Source: Parabacteroides massiliensis
Lineage (GTDB): Bacteria; Bacteroidota; Bacteroidia; Bacteroidales; Tannerellaceae
Direction: 5' to 3'
Length of the DNA stretch: 64,000 nt
Assembly: GCF_900155425.1 (NCBI RefSeq)
Contig: NZ_LT700190.1
Coordinates: forward strand, 541,386 to 605,385
In this document: positions 9,286-19,284 of the stretch, one piece after another
How positions within the stretch are numbered: the stretch's first letter is position 1
How the letters are laid out: every line of letters begins with the position of its first letter
Notes under the pieces: generated by a model
Told to the model about the DNA's origin: nothing
Seen by the model: only the letters and a program-made list of their open reading frames with translations
The model's database searches: none
Program-made: the position numbers and the translations under genes

Positions 9286-9889
9286 ATAATTTGAATTTAT
9301 AACCAACTCCAAAATAAAAAGAGCGACATTGGAATCCATTGTTTTCTTTATACATACTTGTTAATCCCAATTGGTATCTCAAATCAAATGATAAATTGTA
9401 TGCGGTGTCATATCCTATTCCCACGACCATGCTTACATTAACGGGGCGTTTGTTTCCGGACTGGATTTGAGTTTCCTTGTCCAACTCTATTTTTTGTTTG
9501 AATAACAATCCGATTTGTGGTCCAACTTGAAAATTCAGTCCTGTTTTGTGTTTGAACTTAGCTAAGATAGGAATTTCAAGACAATGGAAAGACATGTCAT
9601 ATTTTAATGAGTTAATATCATTTGGTGTTTCATATATCATGATCTTGTCACTAAATCCCTGCTTCATGTATAGTAGTTCAGATAACAAACTGAAGTGCGT
9701 ATTGAATTGATATTCACTGATAAAACCTCCGGTTACACCGATATGGCCATAAGAAGGGTTTTTGCCTTCTCCTGGTAAATTCATAGTTGCTGCATTTAAT
9801 CCAATTTTCCCACCAATTAACCATTGTGCTTGAAGGGGAATAAGGAGAAGTGCAAAAATGATGGATAAAAAAACCTTCCTTGTATTCAT
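9284..9889 (-). CDS. PorT-like outer-membrane beta-barrel protein
   Basis: 201-residue protein with a signal peptide (about residues 1-21, ending Leu-Gln-Ala-Gln) and alternating aromatic beta-strands ending in a basic/aromatic C-terminus (Gly-Val-Gly-Tyr-Lys-Phe-Lys-Leu). This matches the outer-membrane beta-barrel (PorT/OMP_b-brl_2) group; the function is unknown. The start at 9889 gives a clean signal peptide, whereas the longer frame from 9982 adds an implausible hydrophilic extension. It lies 61 bases downstream of the TamA-like gene. Its base composition differs sharply from its neighbours: 19 of 60 G+C in line 9301-9360 against 32 of 60 in 10081-10140, so it may have been acquired separately. 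Confidence 0.75.
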   Translation of the reverse strand: MNTRKVFLSIIFALLLIPLQAQWLIGGKIGLNAATMNLPGEGKNPSYGHIGVTGGFISEYQFNTHFSLLSELLYMKQGFSDKIMIYETPNDINSLKYDMSFHCLEIPILAKFKHKTGLNFQVGPQIGLLFKQKIELDKETQIQSGNKRPVNVSMVVGIGYDTAYNLSFDLRYQLGLTSMYKENNGFQCRSFYFGVGYKFKL

Positions 9890-9950
9890 AACTCTCTTTA
9901 GATTATTGATATTTTTATAACGGAGATAAAAATAGAATATTGTCTGATTA

Positions 9951-12254
9951 TCAGAACGGATATCCAATTGCCAAGTGCACACCCATGCCGTCTTTGAAGT
10001 CCGGAATATTGTAATAGCCTTTTTTCCCCGTGTCGTACGGAACGTGCAGGCCGATTCCCCAATCCAGGCGGATGACGAGGAAGGTCAGGTCGTAGCGTAG
10101 TCCGACACCTGTGCCTAAAGCCAAGTCTTTCAGGAAACGGCCCCATTTCAACTGTCCGCCGGGGCGGCTTTCATCGTAGCGTAGCAGCCAGACATTGCCG
10201 GCATCGAGGAAGGTCGCTCCGTGCAGGTCGCCTAAGATAGGAAAACGGTATTCCAGATTGGCTTCGAACTTGATGTCGCCGGTCTGGTCCAGATAGCCGT
10301 ATTTTGAGTCGGTAGGACGGTAGCTGCCCGGCCCGATGCTTCGGATCGTGAAAGCCCGGATACTGTTGGCGCCACCGATATAGAACTGTTCGCTGTAAGG
10401 TGTCGTGATTGAATTGCCATAGCTGTATGCGACTCCGGCCATCAGGCGCCCGACCAGGTGTTGTTCCTTTCCGAGAGAATAGTTGTACCGTATTTCGCTC
10501 GTCAGTTTGGCAAACTGGGCGAACTTATTCCCAAACAGTTTCTTATCTCTTTTGTTGAAGTCCTTCCCGGCGATTGCATAAGCCGCGTCGAGGATAAGCC
10601 CTGCCTGCGTGAAGGAAGATTGCCACCAAAGGTGGTTCTTTTTGGTAGTGATAGGAGAATCGTCGTACGTATAGGTGTATCCCATAGAAGGGATGAACTG
10701 GTCTTCGAGGCTTCGCCCTAATGCTTTGTTGACACCTACGATAGAGTCGAATTCAGGTGTCCGGTGTTGCAACAGCGAGTAGGTCAGCTTGAAAGGCATC
10801 ACCGAATGGTGGCTGGTCGCCGAAGGCTGGAACTCATACGAGGCGCTTCCGCCGAAAGCCAGCATCTTGAAAAATTTGGCACGGTTCAACTGGTCCGCAT
10901 AGATACGGAAAGAGGTACTGGAAGGATATTTCGTATCGTTTTTTATCAGGCTGGGAAAAAGTACCTGCGGAAAAGTCAGCGTGCCGCTGATGCCGAACTC
11001 CCAGCTGTTGATCGTCGAACTGCTGCCTGAAACCCGTTTGCCGGTCTGCCATTCGTAGGAACCGCGCATACTGACGCCGAATGTCTCTCCTCCTCCGAAT
11101 ACATTACGTTTGGTCACGCTGAAAATGGCCCCCGGCCCTGTCTGGTCATTGCTCTTGGTGGTCACGTTCAGTTCCAGCTCGCCATCCAGAGGAAGATCGT
11201 AAACGGTGTTGATCTGCAAGTTCAACGTATCGCAACGGCGGGCGGTATCCTTGGGGATATATTGCATTTCCGAATAGCGGAAAATGCCGAGACGGGAGAA
11301 GCCGGTCTGCGTCTTTTCCTGTTGTTGCTGCGAATAGAGGTCGCCGGTGTGGAATTTCAGCCGGTCGTACAACACCTTCGGACGGACACGTAGCTTTCCT
11401 TCATAAAAGATGGTCATATCTTTATATCGGATGGAATCTGTCGGCGGCTCGTTGTTGTAGCCGTTCAGAAAGACTGATATGTCGCCTATTCTCCAGGGGC
11501 GCAGCACGGTGCGGGGCAGGCCGGGCTTTGTGGAGATACGGAGCGCCACCTTTCCCGGATTCATGATCGTATCGGCCTGGTAACTGATAAATTCGGGACG
11601 GAAATAGTAATACCCGTTGTTGCGGAGCAGGGAAGAGATACGTTGGCGTTCGGCTTCGAGCTGTACGACATTGAAATTATCCCCGTCGTGCAGAAGCCGG
11701 TCGCCGATGTTACGTTGTACGAGCGTGTCGATGCGATGCCGTAGCCGGACATAAGCGATGCTGTCGTATGTGTAGGCATTGTTCATCTCCACCTTGTAGT
11801 TGATCTTTGCCTTTTTCGGATTCTTGGGGTCCGGTTCCACTTCATAGGAAGTAGCCCCGTTGAAGTAGCCGTATTCGCGAAGCAGGTTATAGGCTACTTT
11901 TGTTCGGACTTCCGGATTGACCGTGTTGATGAAAACAGGTTTGGACGCCAGTTTATTGAAAATCCATTTACCCACTTTCCCCTTTCTGTTCACGAACGCA
12001 TTGTACACCCACAGTCCGAACGGGAAAGGGATACGGACGGACGAACTCCCGAGCAAGGCGTTATTGGGTGGGTAGGCAAGGGCGGCCTCTACTTCCGTCA
12101 GTGCTTCTTCCCCTTCCTTGCTTTTATCCTCGTTCGTCACCTCAATCTTCTTGATCCCCATATATAAAACTTCCCCCTCCGGCAAATTCTTCGTCGTGGA
12201 GCAGGAAGCAAGCAGGAATAACGAAATATATGCAATATATTTGATGTGTTTCAT
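9951..12254 (-). CDS. tamL: TamA-like (TamL) outer-membrane assembly lipoprotein, BamA/Omp85 superfamily
   Basis: 767-residue protein with a lipoprotein signal (Leu-Leu-Ala-Ser-Cys, Cys at residue 18), POTRA-like periplasmic domains (about 30-370) and a C-terminal Omp85 surface-antigen barrel (about 390-767) ending in a typical Tyr-Pro-Phe. The barrel contains the conserved GGANSIRAF lid-loop motif. Bacteroidetes replace TamA with such a lipidated Omp85 protein, often called TamL, paired with TamB. The gene overlaps the upstream tamB stop by 4 bases (ATGA), showing translational coupling. It probably works with TamB in outer-membrane protein insertion or lipid transfer between membranes. Confidence 0.85.
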   Translation of the reverse strand: MKHIKYIAYISLFLLASCSTTKNLPEGEVLYMGIKKIEVTNEDKSKEGEEALTEVEAALAYPPNNALLGSSSVRIPFPFGLWVYNAFVNRKGKVGKWIFNKLASKPVFINTVNPEVRTKVAYNLLREYGYFNGATSYEVEPDPKNPKKAKINYKVEMNNAYTYDSIAYVRLRHRIDTLVQRNIGDRLLHDGDNFNVVQLEAERQRISSLLRNNGYYYFRPEFISYQADTIMNPGKVALRISTKPGLPRTVLRPWRIGDISVFLNGYNNEPPTDSIRYKDMTIFYEGKLRVRPKVLYDRLKFHTGDLYSQQQQEKTQTGFSRLGIFRYSEMQYIPKDTARRCDTLNLQINTVYDLPLDGELELNVTTKSNDQTGPGAIFSVTKRNVFGGGETFGVSMRGSYEWQTGKRVSGSSSTINSWEFGISGTLTFPQVLFPSLIKNDTKYPSSTSFRIYADQLNRAKFFKMLAFGGSASYEFQPSATSHHSVMPFKLTYSLLQHRTPEFDSIVGVNKALGRSLEDQFIPSMGYTYTYDDSPITTKKNHLWWQSSFTQAGLILDAAYAIAGKDFNKRDKKLFGNKFAQFAKLTSEIRYNYSLGKEQHLVGRLMAGVAYSYGNSITTPYSEQFYIGGANSIRAFTIRSIGPGSYRPTDSKYGYLDQTGDIKFEANLEYRFPILGDLHGATFLDAGNVWLLRYDESRPGGQLKWGRFLKDLALGTGVGLRYDLTFLVIRLDWGIGLHVPYDTGKKGYYNIPDFKDGMGVHLAIGYPF

Positions 12255-15200
12255 TTTTTCTCTTCTGTTTGTTTGTCGTCCGTTACCGGCTTGGGTTTGT
12301 TCTTCTTAAAGATGAAGAGTTCACGGAGGTGAAGCATCTTTCTGCGCAGGACGATACCGGCACCTGTTTCTGTGATCTCGCCTTCCAGCAGGCTCTCGTA
12401 GTTCTTGTCGTGGAAGAGCTTGATGTAGCGGGTCCCGCTGCCGTCGAGACGGTATTCGATCGATACGTTGTCGATGAATTGCTGCGACTGCCCGGCGTTG
12501 ACATCCTGCCCGGTCGAAACACGTCCGCCCAGTATGATGCTGATCCGGTCGTTGTAGAACCGCTTGGCGAAGCGGAAGGAGAAGTCTGTCCGTTCCCCAC
12601 CAGCTCCTGTGCCGTTCTGGTCATACTGCTCCATGCCCAATGTGATATCCACGGACTTCAAGGCGCTGCCCGCGATATTGTTGATCTCGCTTTGAAGGAA
12701 GCTGTTCAGGGCGGCCCCCATGTCGAGACTCGGTTTCTTCCCGCCGCCGACATCGCTCATGTTGAGGTACATTCCCGTGACAAGCATCGTGACGGCTATC
12801 TGCGACCGTTGCCCTTCGCCCATCTTTTCCAGCTCCTGCTGCATGGATTGATCTTCCGGTGCGGAAAGAATGAATTGCAGTTGCAGGTTCTCCAGCGTCT
12901 GTTTGATAGCCACGCCGACATTGAATGTGACCAACCGTGAGCTGCCGTCGTCCTGCGTGACGGAGGCCCGCATTCGTTCGGTAGCCGTCAAGTTCAGCAT
13001 CGGGTCCATCGGGTTGCCGCTCCATTGGACATAGCTTCCGTCCTGTATCGTAAACTCTTTGAGCGGAATAATTGGCATGGCATATTTTACCATCCCTCCC
13101 GAGAGCGTATAACGTCCGTTCAGGATCATTTCACCCTGTGTCGTGTACTGGAACGACAAGTCGCCACCTCCCTCCAGTTCCACGCGGCTCGATTGGTCGG
13201 GGGTGATGTCTGCGTTCAGACGCACGGCCTGGTCGATCCGGATGGTTATCAGCATGTCCAGTCCGCCGATGGGCAGCGGAGCTTCCGGGCGGTGTCGGCG
13301 AGTCATCAGCGTGTCGGAGAAGTCGGTAAAGGTCACAAGGTCTGCCAGGCGGTCTTGAGCCGTGAGCGGTGAGTCCTGCATCACGTAAGTGACATTCGTC
13401 CCGCCCAACAGTTGTAAATCTCCTCGCATGACCAAGGCATCGAGCGGTCCTTTGACAGTCGAGTTGAGGTTGACAAGCAGTTTGCCGTAAACCATGCTCT
13501 CCTTGTTGCGCTTCACGTTCAGCAGTTGCATGTTTTGGGCTGTCAGCTTCAGGTTTGCCATCATCCGGGAAGGATTGTGAATGTCGACCGTCCCGTCGAT
13601 TATAAACGGATTGGTTCCCGAAGCGTAGATGTTGTATTTGTCGAAACGGATCAGATTATCCTTGATCCTGATGTCTTGCTTGTCGAAACGGAAGGAAGAG
13701 CCGACCGCCGTGACATATACCGCCGAACTGTCCATCCTCACATACCCGTTGACGTCAGGCGCCGACGCGGTCCCGCTTATCGCCAACTCGCCTTGCAAGG
13801 CTCCTGTCAGTTTGGCCATATTGTCAGGAATGAACGGGTTTACCATCTCCAGTGGCAAGTCGGTGATATTCATATTCCCGTCCAGATAATCCGTTTGCCC
13901 CATTTTGTAATAGGCGTTGATCGCCGCGACCTCGTTACGGTCGCGGAAAAGGTGCATGTCGACCTGATGTTCCTTGTCGCTAAGCGGCAGATAAACAGTG
14001 TTGAACATCAGTTCGCCGACACGTCCTCCTTCGTAGAACAGGCTGTCGATATGAGCGTCTGCCACCACCATGAAGCTGCTGTCCGAAGGGGCATACTGCA
14101 AGTCGGCGCTCAACATTCCCCGCATGGCAGGAAGGTCCGGAAACCCCTTCGTGATCGCATCCAGGTCTATCTGGCTCAGTTCGGCATGGATTTCTTCCAT
14201 CCCTTCCCCTCCGGCAAGCGAATGAATCCAGAGCGAAGCATTGTTCTCGCCGGTCAGCCGGACATCGGCGGCAATATCTTTTATATTTCGGTACAGGATA
14301 TAATTGTCGGCATTCAACTTAAATGTACGGAAAGCCAGTATCGGATCTTCCGGGAAGAGATGCAGGCGCAATCCTTCTTTTTCCTTGTCGACACGAGCCC
14401 CTAAACGGATGCCGGTTTTACCCTGGCCGTCGGTATATTTCAGTTCGGCATCGGTAAAGGTATTACGGATTTTTCCTTGCAAGCCGGCGGTAAAAGGTTG
14501 CTGTTTTCTGTATTTTGTCTTGATGACTTTCGTGTCGTACAGCAAGCCGAGCGAATCTTGCCGGACGATGAGGCAGATCGTGTCGATCCGTGTCGTGTCC
14601 TGCATCAGGTTGAAGAGATCGGCATCGAGGAAGAAACCCTCTTCAGGTGAAGTGCGGGCTTCGATATCCAGGTTGTCAAAGGTGATATAATACTGTTGCA
14701 GGATGTTGTAGATCGGGTTATCCTTGCCGGCCGTGACCTTCAGGTCCATGTCCGGAAGGAGCGGACGGAACGCCGGTATGTTGATCATCGAATCGCGTTC
14801 CAGCTGCCGGGTGAGTCCTTCGTTTATATTCGTGAATTTATCGGCCATCGTCTCGATATCCGCATTACCGGTCAGGACGATTCCGAGGTCTCCGGCGTGG
14901 AAAGAAACGCGAGTCGTGTCTTTATCGCTGTGAGCGTGTAGAGTCAATGTTTTCGGACGAAACTTGCCGGTCGGGTTTATCAGTTCCCAGTTACCAAGGG
15001 TTATATCTACCTGATTGTTCTTCCCCATGTCCGTTTCCGCCTCGGCAAAGAGCTGGAAGGAGGTAGCCAGTGAGTCGTTCATGAAGTGCATGCCGTACAG
15101 GTCCAGGTTTTGCACGTCGGCGATCAGCATCGCGTTCACTTTCTTCTGGAGGAGGGTCGCATTCAGCGACAAGTCCATCTTCGCAAGCGGATAATGGCTG

Positions 15201-16876
15201 AGCAGGTCGAATTTCAACAGGTTCTTTTCCAGTGAACCGTCCAGTTTCACATCGGATACGGCGTATGTCCCATACTGGATATTCGTGATCTTTCCGTCTA
15301 ATTTGGCCCAGGTGGATGCGTGAAACGGGTCGTACCCTTTCCCTTCGGCACGGATCGAAGCTGTCAGGTGGTAAAGGGAGTCTTGGGGCAGAAAGTCGGT
15401 TGGTTTCAAGCTGTCGACCTCCAGGTCGGCCTGGTAAGACTCTTGTGCGGGGTTATAGCGTGCCGTCAGTCCGACCTTGCCTTCGCCTTGTGTGAGCAAA
15501 AGGTCGGCGCGGTATTCTTGGCTCTGCAAAGTCGCTTCTCCTTTCAGCTCCATTACCGGAAGGTTATAGCGCGAACGTTCGGATGCGGGCAACATGCAAA
15601 GGACGAAATCGAGGTTCCCGGTCTGTGCGTCCAGCTCGAATTTACCCGAACGGCGGATACTGTCTGCCACGGCTTTCATCTCTCCTGTGATATTCATATT
15701 GAAGACACCGGGCAGCTCGCTTTTCAGCTGGCGCAACCGTAAAGCAGCCAGGTTCCCTTCTATTCCGGCCGTCAGGCTGATTTCTTTTTGAGGATAGGCT
15801 TGTTTGAACTCATCGGGGAGAGTGCCGGCAAAGATGAATACATCCTCTTTTCCTACCGAGGCGGTCAGCAGGCTGCGGAGCGTTCCGCTTGGCGTATTGT
15901 CGAACGAACTCCAAGGAACGGTTGCCAACAGGCGGAGCTCCGAGTAAGGTGTTTTCAACAGAAGCCCCGGCACCTGTATCGTCGTGCTGTCGCTGCTGAT
16001 GTCTCCGGTCAGCGAACTTAGTGTCAGCCCCGAACGGTCATTGGCGGAAAACTCTTTGATCCGTGCGCCGATGTCCCGGCCTCCGTACAGAAGCGAATCG
16101 ATCCGGATGTTCACATCACTCAAGGCAATATGTGCCGGATCGAAACCCGGTGTCGGATCACTGTTGTTGCCGTCGTAACCCAAGGAAGAACCGGACAGAA
16201 GGAAACGGGCTGCACTGTAGCGTGCCGATCCGAGGTCGACCATCCCGTCGGTCAGTCCCGCCTTGTCGATATAGGTCGAAAGGCGCAACGAATCGTCCGG
16301 CATCTGCATGGCGAACGCTACCCGGTTCAAGTCGATCCGCTCCAACACCAATTTCCAGTTGACCGCCGTCGATGTCGTATCCTTGTTTGTTGTCGTGTCG
16401 TTCATCAGAAGGGTGACGGCTGTGTCCGAAAGGTCGATTTTGTTCAACCGCGCAATCTCTTTCCCGAGGTCTATACGGTCTGCTTTGGCATAGAGCTTTC
16501 CTAACGTTCCTTTGATCTCCATGCCCTCGATCAGGTTGCCTGTATTGGCTTTCACGCCGCGCAGGTCGATTGCATCCACCAGAACCTCTTTTTTCAGCAA
16601 CGGCAGCGGGCGGATGTTGACCTGGAAACTTTCGAGTGACAATAACGTGTCGGGAGGGGCTATGACCTTCACGTTCCGGACTGTCAGGTTTAGCGGGAAA
16701 GAAAGACGTATCTGTCCGATCCCGATATTCATACCGGTAGCCTCACTGGCATATTGGGTGGCTAACCGTACAGCGAAGTTCTGGAAAGAAGGTATATATA
16801 AAAGAATTGAAATCAGGATGACCAATACCACCGGTATCAGGCATATGACCCCTATTCGCTTCATCCAACGTCTCAT
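12251..16876 (-). CDS. tamB: TamB, translocation and assembly module inner-membrane protein
   Basis: 1541-residue protein with an N-terminal membrane anchor (about residues 8-28), a long repetitive beta-rich AsmA-like region and a C-terminal DUF490/TamB domain (about 1080-1480). In the family this forms a hydrophobic groove spanning the periplasm and partners the Omp85 protein TamA. It is first in the pair, and its stop overlaps the start of tamL. A TATTTTTG box on the minus strand at 16947-16954 can supply the promoter with a leader of roughly 65 bases. Size is within the range for Bacteroidetes TamB. Confidence 0.9.
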   Translation of the reverse strand: MRRWMKRIGVICLIPVVLVILISILLYIPSFQNFAVRLATQYASEATGMNIGIGQIRLSFPLNLTVRNVKVIAPPDTLLSLESFQVNIRPLPLLKKEVLVDAIDLRGVKANTGNLIEGMEIKGTLGKLYAKADRIDLGKEIARLNKIDLSDTAVTLLMNDTTTNKDTTSTAVNWKLVLERIDLNRVAFAMQMPDDSLRLSTYIDKAGLTDGMVDLGSARYSAARFLLSGSSLGYDGNNSDPTPGFDPAHIALSDVNIRIDSLLYGGRDIGARIKEFSANDRSGLTLSSLTGDISSDSTTIQVPGLLLKTPYSELRLLATVPWSSFDNTPSGTLRSLLTASVGKEDVFIFAGTLPDEFKQAYPQKEISLTAGIEGNLAALRLRQLKSELPGVFNMNITGEMKAVADSIRRSGKFELDAQTGNLDFVLCMLPASERSRYNLPVMELKGEATLQSQEYRADLLLTQGEGKVGLTARYNPAQESYQADLEVDSLKPTDFLPQDSLYHLTASIRAEGKGYDPFHASTWAKLDGKITNIQYGTYAVSDVKLDGSLEKNLLKFDLLSHYPLAKMDLSLNATLLQKKVNAMLIADVQNLDLYGMHFMNDSLATSFQLFAEAETDMGKNNQVDITLGNWELINPTGKFRPKTLTLHAHSDKDTTRVSFHAGDLGIVLTGNADIETMADKFTNINEGLTRQLERDSMINIPAFRPLLPDMDLKVTAGKDNPIYNILQQYYITFDNLDIEARTSPEEGFFLDADLFNLMQDTTRIDTICLIVRQDSLGLLYDTKVIKTKYRKQQPFTAGLQGKIRNTFTDAELKYTDGQGKTGIRLGARVDKEKEGLRLHLFPEDPILAFRTFKLNADNYILYRNIKDIAADVRLTGENNASLWIHSLAGGEGMEEIHAELSQIDLDAITKGFPDLPAMRGMLSADLQYAPSDSSFMVVADAHIDSLFYEGGRVGELMFNTVYLPLSDKEHQVDMHLFRDRNEVAAINAYYKMGQTDYLDGNMNITDLPLEMVNPFIPDNMAKLTGALQGELAISGTASAPDVNGYVRMDSSAVYVTAVGSSFRFDKQDIRIKDNLIRFDKYNIYASGTNPFIIDGTVDIHNPSRMMANLKLTAQNMQLLNVKRNKESMVYGKLLVNLNSTVKGPLDALVMRGDLQLLGGTNVTYVMQDSPLTAQDRLADLVTFTDFSDTLMTRRHRPEAPLPIGGLDMLITIRIDQAVRLNADITPDQSSRVELEGGGDLSFQYTTQGEMILNGRYTLSGGMVKYAMPIIPLKEFTIQDGSYVQWSGNPMDPMLNLTATERMRASVTQDDGSSRLVTFNVGVAIKQTLENLQLQFILSAPEDQSMQQELEKMGEGQRSQIAVTMLVTGMYLNMSDVGGGKKPSLDMGAALNSFLQSEINNIAGSALKSVDITLGMEQYDQNGTGAGGERTDFSFRFAKRFYNDRISIILGGRVSTGQDVNAGQSQQFIDNVSIEYRLDGSGTRYIKLFHDKNYESLLEGEITETGAGIVLRRKMLHLRELFIFKKNKPKPVTDDKQTEEKK

Positions 16877-16946
16877 TTGTCCTTATTGTGTGTTTTCGTT
16901 ATAATCATAACGGTTAAAGGGGGTGTTTTGTTTGACATCCCGTTAA

Positions 16947-16954
16947 CAAAAATA
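16947..16954 (-). promoter_or_regulatory. Candidate -7 box of the tamB-tamL promoter
   Basis: CAAAAATA on the plus strand reads TATTTTTG on the minus strand, matching TAnnTTTG, about 70 bases upstream of the tamB start. Confidence 0.5.
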
Positions 16955-17038
16955 GGGAATAAATCGAAAACAAAGAAGTAATATCGATAAAATGGTAATA
17001 ATAACTGCCCGGAACCGGTTTTGTTCACATTAATCCTG

Positions 17039-17227
17039 TTATCTTCTTCTCCAATCTTTTTTGACGACTCTTCTTCTAATCAGAACGATCGGGATAAATA
17101 TGACAGCTATCCAAAAGAGGCTGATCAGCATAAGAGTCAGGGTAGAAAGGTTTTCCGGCATCAATACTTTGTCGGTTTGTTTGTCAGGCATTGTTTCTGC
17201 ATGTACCTTCTGGTCGGACAGATCCAT
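17039..17227 (-). CDS. Small single-span membrane protein (hypothetical)
   Basis: 62-codon frame with a polar N-terminal half, one clear hydrophobic segment (about residues 30-50) and a strongly basic C-terminal tail (Arg-Arg-Arg-Val-Val-Lys-Lys ... Arg-Arg-Arg). This obeys the positive-inside rule for an N-out, C-in membrane protein. It is not recognised as a known family. It lies alone between tamB and the DUF4374 locus, transcribed toward tamB. Overlapping plus-strand frames of similar length exist, so coding status rests only on the sensible protein topology. A TATTTTTG box at 17610-17617 could transcribe it through a long structured leader. Confidence 0.4.
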   Translation of the reverse strand: MDLSDQKVHAETMPDKQTDKVLMPENLSTLTLMLISLFWIAVIFIPIVLIRRRVVKKDWRRR

Positions 17228-17657
17228 TTTTGTAATTTATTATTTCAACGTTAGAATTCAAAATACAAAGTTCTGATATCTGCAAAGTCCTGTAAATACC
17301 GAGTTGTAGGTATAATAAAAGAGTTTCCTACCTATTTTTAGGTAGGAGTGGCGGAAGATTTCTTTACCGGACCGCTTTGTCAAGCTTCCTTCCCCCTTAT
17401 TGCCATTTCAACCCTTATTGTACAGTTTGCCTTAATACCCATTGGTTCAAATCGAAACTACTACCGCATAAAATTTGATTTTATACCCCATATAATTCAA
17501 ATTACCCCTAAGGGTAATATTTTTTAACAAACTGTATTTTCTTTATCTTACTAACAATCAGCTGTTTCTCGGATACGGCTGTTTTTGAGGGGATATTGTC
17601 AATTTCGGACAAAAATAGAGAGCTTTTTCTTACAAACGTTCTACCTGTATAAAAAAG
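17228..17657. other. 430-base gene-free region with two hairpins
   Basis: No plausible coding frame. It contains a perfect 8-bp inverted repeat (TCCTACCT at 17326-17333 and AGGTAGGA at 17340-17347, loop six bases) and a 7-bp hairpin (ATTACCC at 17501-17507 with GGGTAAT at 17512-17518) followed by a T run on the plus strand. A CAAAAATA at 17610-17617 reads as a minus-strand TATTTTTG box. It could be a structured leader for the small membrane protein, or encode a small RNA; neither is established. Confidence 0.4.
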
Positions 17658-17688
17658 GAAAGGGAGTGTTTTTGACGCACTCCCTTTC
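17651..17688 (-). terminator. Terminator after the DUF4374 lipoprotein gene
   Basis: Perfect 11-bp stem (GAAAGGGAGTG at 17658-17668 with CACTCCCTTTC at 17678-17688) followed on the minus strand by a T-rich run (plus-strand A6 at 17651-17656). It lies 34 bases past the stop of the DUF4374 gene. Confidence 0.85.
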
Positions 17689-17721
17689 TTGTTGGAAACG
17701 ATTGATCCCGACGGGCCGGAA

Positions 17722-19260
17722 TTAATCGTTTTCTATCACACGTATCATGTCGAAGTAGAATTCACCGGCTACTTCAGCACCTTTCTCTATAGTTCCGGTC
17801 TTTGTGTCGTAGATGTAGATGATGGCATTGGCATCAGCTTCGGTGTTCACGCCGATGTAGGCTTTCTCGTTGAAGACAACGGAACGCTGCGAGAAGCGGC
17901 CTCCGCTGTAAGCGAGTTCTTTGCCATCGTAGCTCAGACGTGTCCTTTCGCCTGTGGCAAGATCGATGATGGAGTAATAGTGGCTGTAATTGTCGATTGC
18001 CGTACCGGCAGCATCGTTACGTGCATAAGCAAGTGCCTTGCCGTTACCCATGTTTTGGATAGTGAGTAGTTTGCCGTCTGCATTCGGATAGCCTTCGTAA
18101 TCGGGATCGAAATCCGTTTCCCCGTTCTTGATGCGCAACAGGTGTCCTTCTTCTATATTGTCTTTGACAACGGCTGCGGCCAGATAGAGGTTGCCGGCTT
18201 CATCGTATGTTACGCAGTCTTGCATCAATTCTCCGTATGCGCTTCCTGCCATTTCATCGGCAAGCGAGTTGCGCTTATTGCTTTCCACGGCCAAGCTGGA
18301 TGGATCGAGGACTGCCGTGTAAAATTTGGTAGTTGTTTTGCCACCTCTTCCGGATACGCCGTTTTTCCCGTAATAGAAATAGTATAATTTGCCGGCCTTT
18401 TCATTGTAGGTGAGGATACCTGATGTAGAGAATTTCTTCGTCTCTTCTCCTTTTATTTCTGATTCCGGCAGCGGGATATCCAGGGTGCCTTCTTCAATAA
18501 TCGACATATCGTCGGCATTCAGCTTGCTCCAGATAATCTTACTTGCATCGCCGCTGGCAGCCATGATGACGAGCGTGTTGTCGTCAGTCCAAGCATGGGT
18601 GTAGGAACGCACTTTGTAGGTATTTGTCTTAAAGGGTGATGAAGCTTTTTCTATCACCTTGCTGTCTTTGATCTGATATTTCACGAAACGGTCGCTGCTT
18701 GAAGGAATCTGGTAATAATATTTCCCCTTCGAGATGCTTTCCATGGAATAATCTCCTAATTCGGTTCCTTCCCCTTTGATAGTGATAGTCCCCATGTCGG
18801 CCGTCAGTTTGTCGACGTTGTTGACAACAGTCGTGTTCTTGCTGCTCATGCCGCCATGTTTTCCTACGGTCAGGAAAAGGTCGAAGTGATATTTGCTTTC
18901 GTCGAAAGCCGGCGCATCACGGGTTACGGTTACTTCGCAAGTGGCCGTGAATCCGCCGTCGTCCGTTATTACCGTGATCGTGGTCGATCCTTCGGAAACA
19001 GCTGTTACAACGCCTTTTTCTACTGTTGCGACATTTGTGTCCGAACTGTTCCAGGAAACAGTCGTTACAGTAGCATTTTCAGGGACAACAGTCGCGGTCA
19101 GTGTCCCGGTGGTTCCCGTTTTCAAGGTTAATGTGGACGGAGTGATTGTGACACCGGTCACGGAAACGTCTTTTAGATCATCATCATCAGAACAAGCCGT
19201 AAAACCAAGTGAGATCAGGGCTGTGATGAAGGTTAGCAATGTGAATTTGAACTTTTTCAT
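17722..19260 (-). CDS. DUF4374 surface lipoprotein with N-terminal Ig-like (Big_2) domain
   Basis: 512-residue lipoprotein. The signal peptide ends in a lipobox (Gly-Phe-Thr-Ala-Cys, Cys23), followed by Ser-Asp-Asp-Asp-Asp, the acidic pattern that in Bacteroidetes directs lipoproteins to the cell surface. Residues about 33-112 form a Big_2 bacterial Ig-like domain (VTGVTITPSTLTLKTG start). The rest is a DUF4374 region that looks propeller-like. It begins 24 bases after the TonB receptor stop and so falls under the same cobalamin riboswitch. By analogy with BtuB-BtuG it could be a surface substrate-capturing lid, here for a cobamide. DUF4374 proteins also occur beside siderophore receptors, so iron-chelate binding is the alternative. 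Confidence 0.8.
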   Translation of the reverse strand: MKKFKFTLLTFITALISLGFTACSDDDDLKDVSVTGVTITPSTLTLKTGTTGTLTATVVPENATVTTVSWNSSDTNVATVEKGVVTAVSEGSTTITVITDDGGFTATCEVTVTRDAPAFDESKYHFDLFLTVGKHGGMSSKNTTVVNNVDKLTADMGTITIKGEGTELGDYSMESISKGKYYYQIPSSSDRFVKYQIKDSKVIEKASSPFKTNTYKVRSYTHAWTDDNTLVIMAASGDASKIIWSKLNADDMSIIEEGTLDIPLPESEIKGEETKKFSTSGILTYNEKAGKLYYFYYGKNGVSGRGGKTTTKFYTAVLDPSSLAVESNKRNSLADEMAGSAYGELMQDCVTYDEAGNLYLAAAVVKDNIEEGHLLRIKNGETDFDPDYEGYPNADGKLLTIQNMGNGKALAYARNDAAGTAIDNYSHYYSIIDLATGERTRLSYDGKELAYSGGRFSQRSVVFNEKAYIGVNTEADANAIIYIYDTKTGTIEKGAEVAGEFYFDMIRVIEND

Positions 19261-19284
19261 ACTCTTTTGTTTTTAATATGAGTG

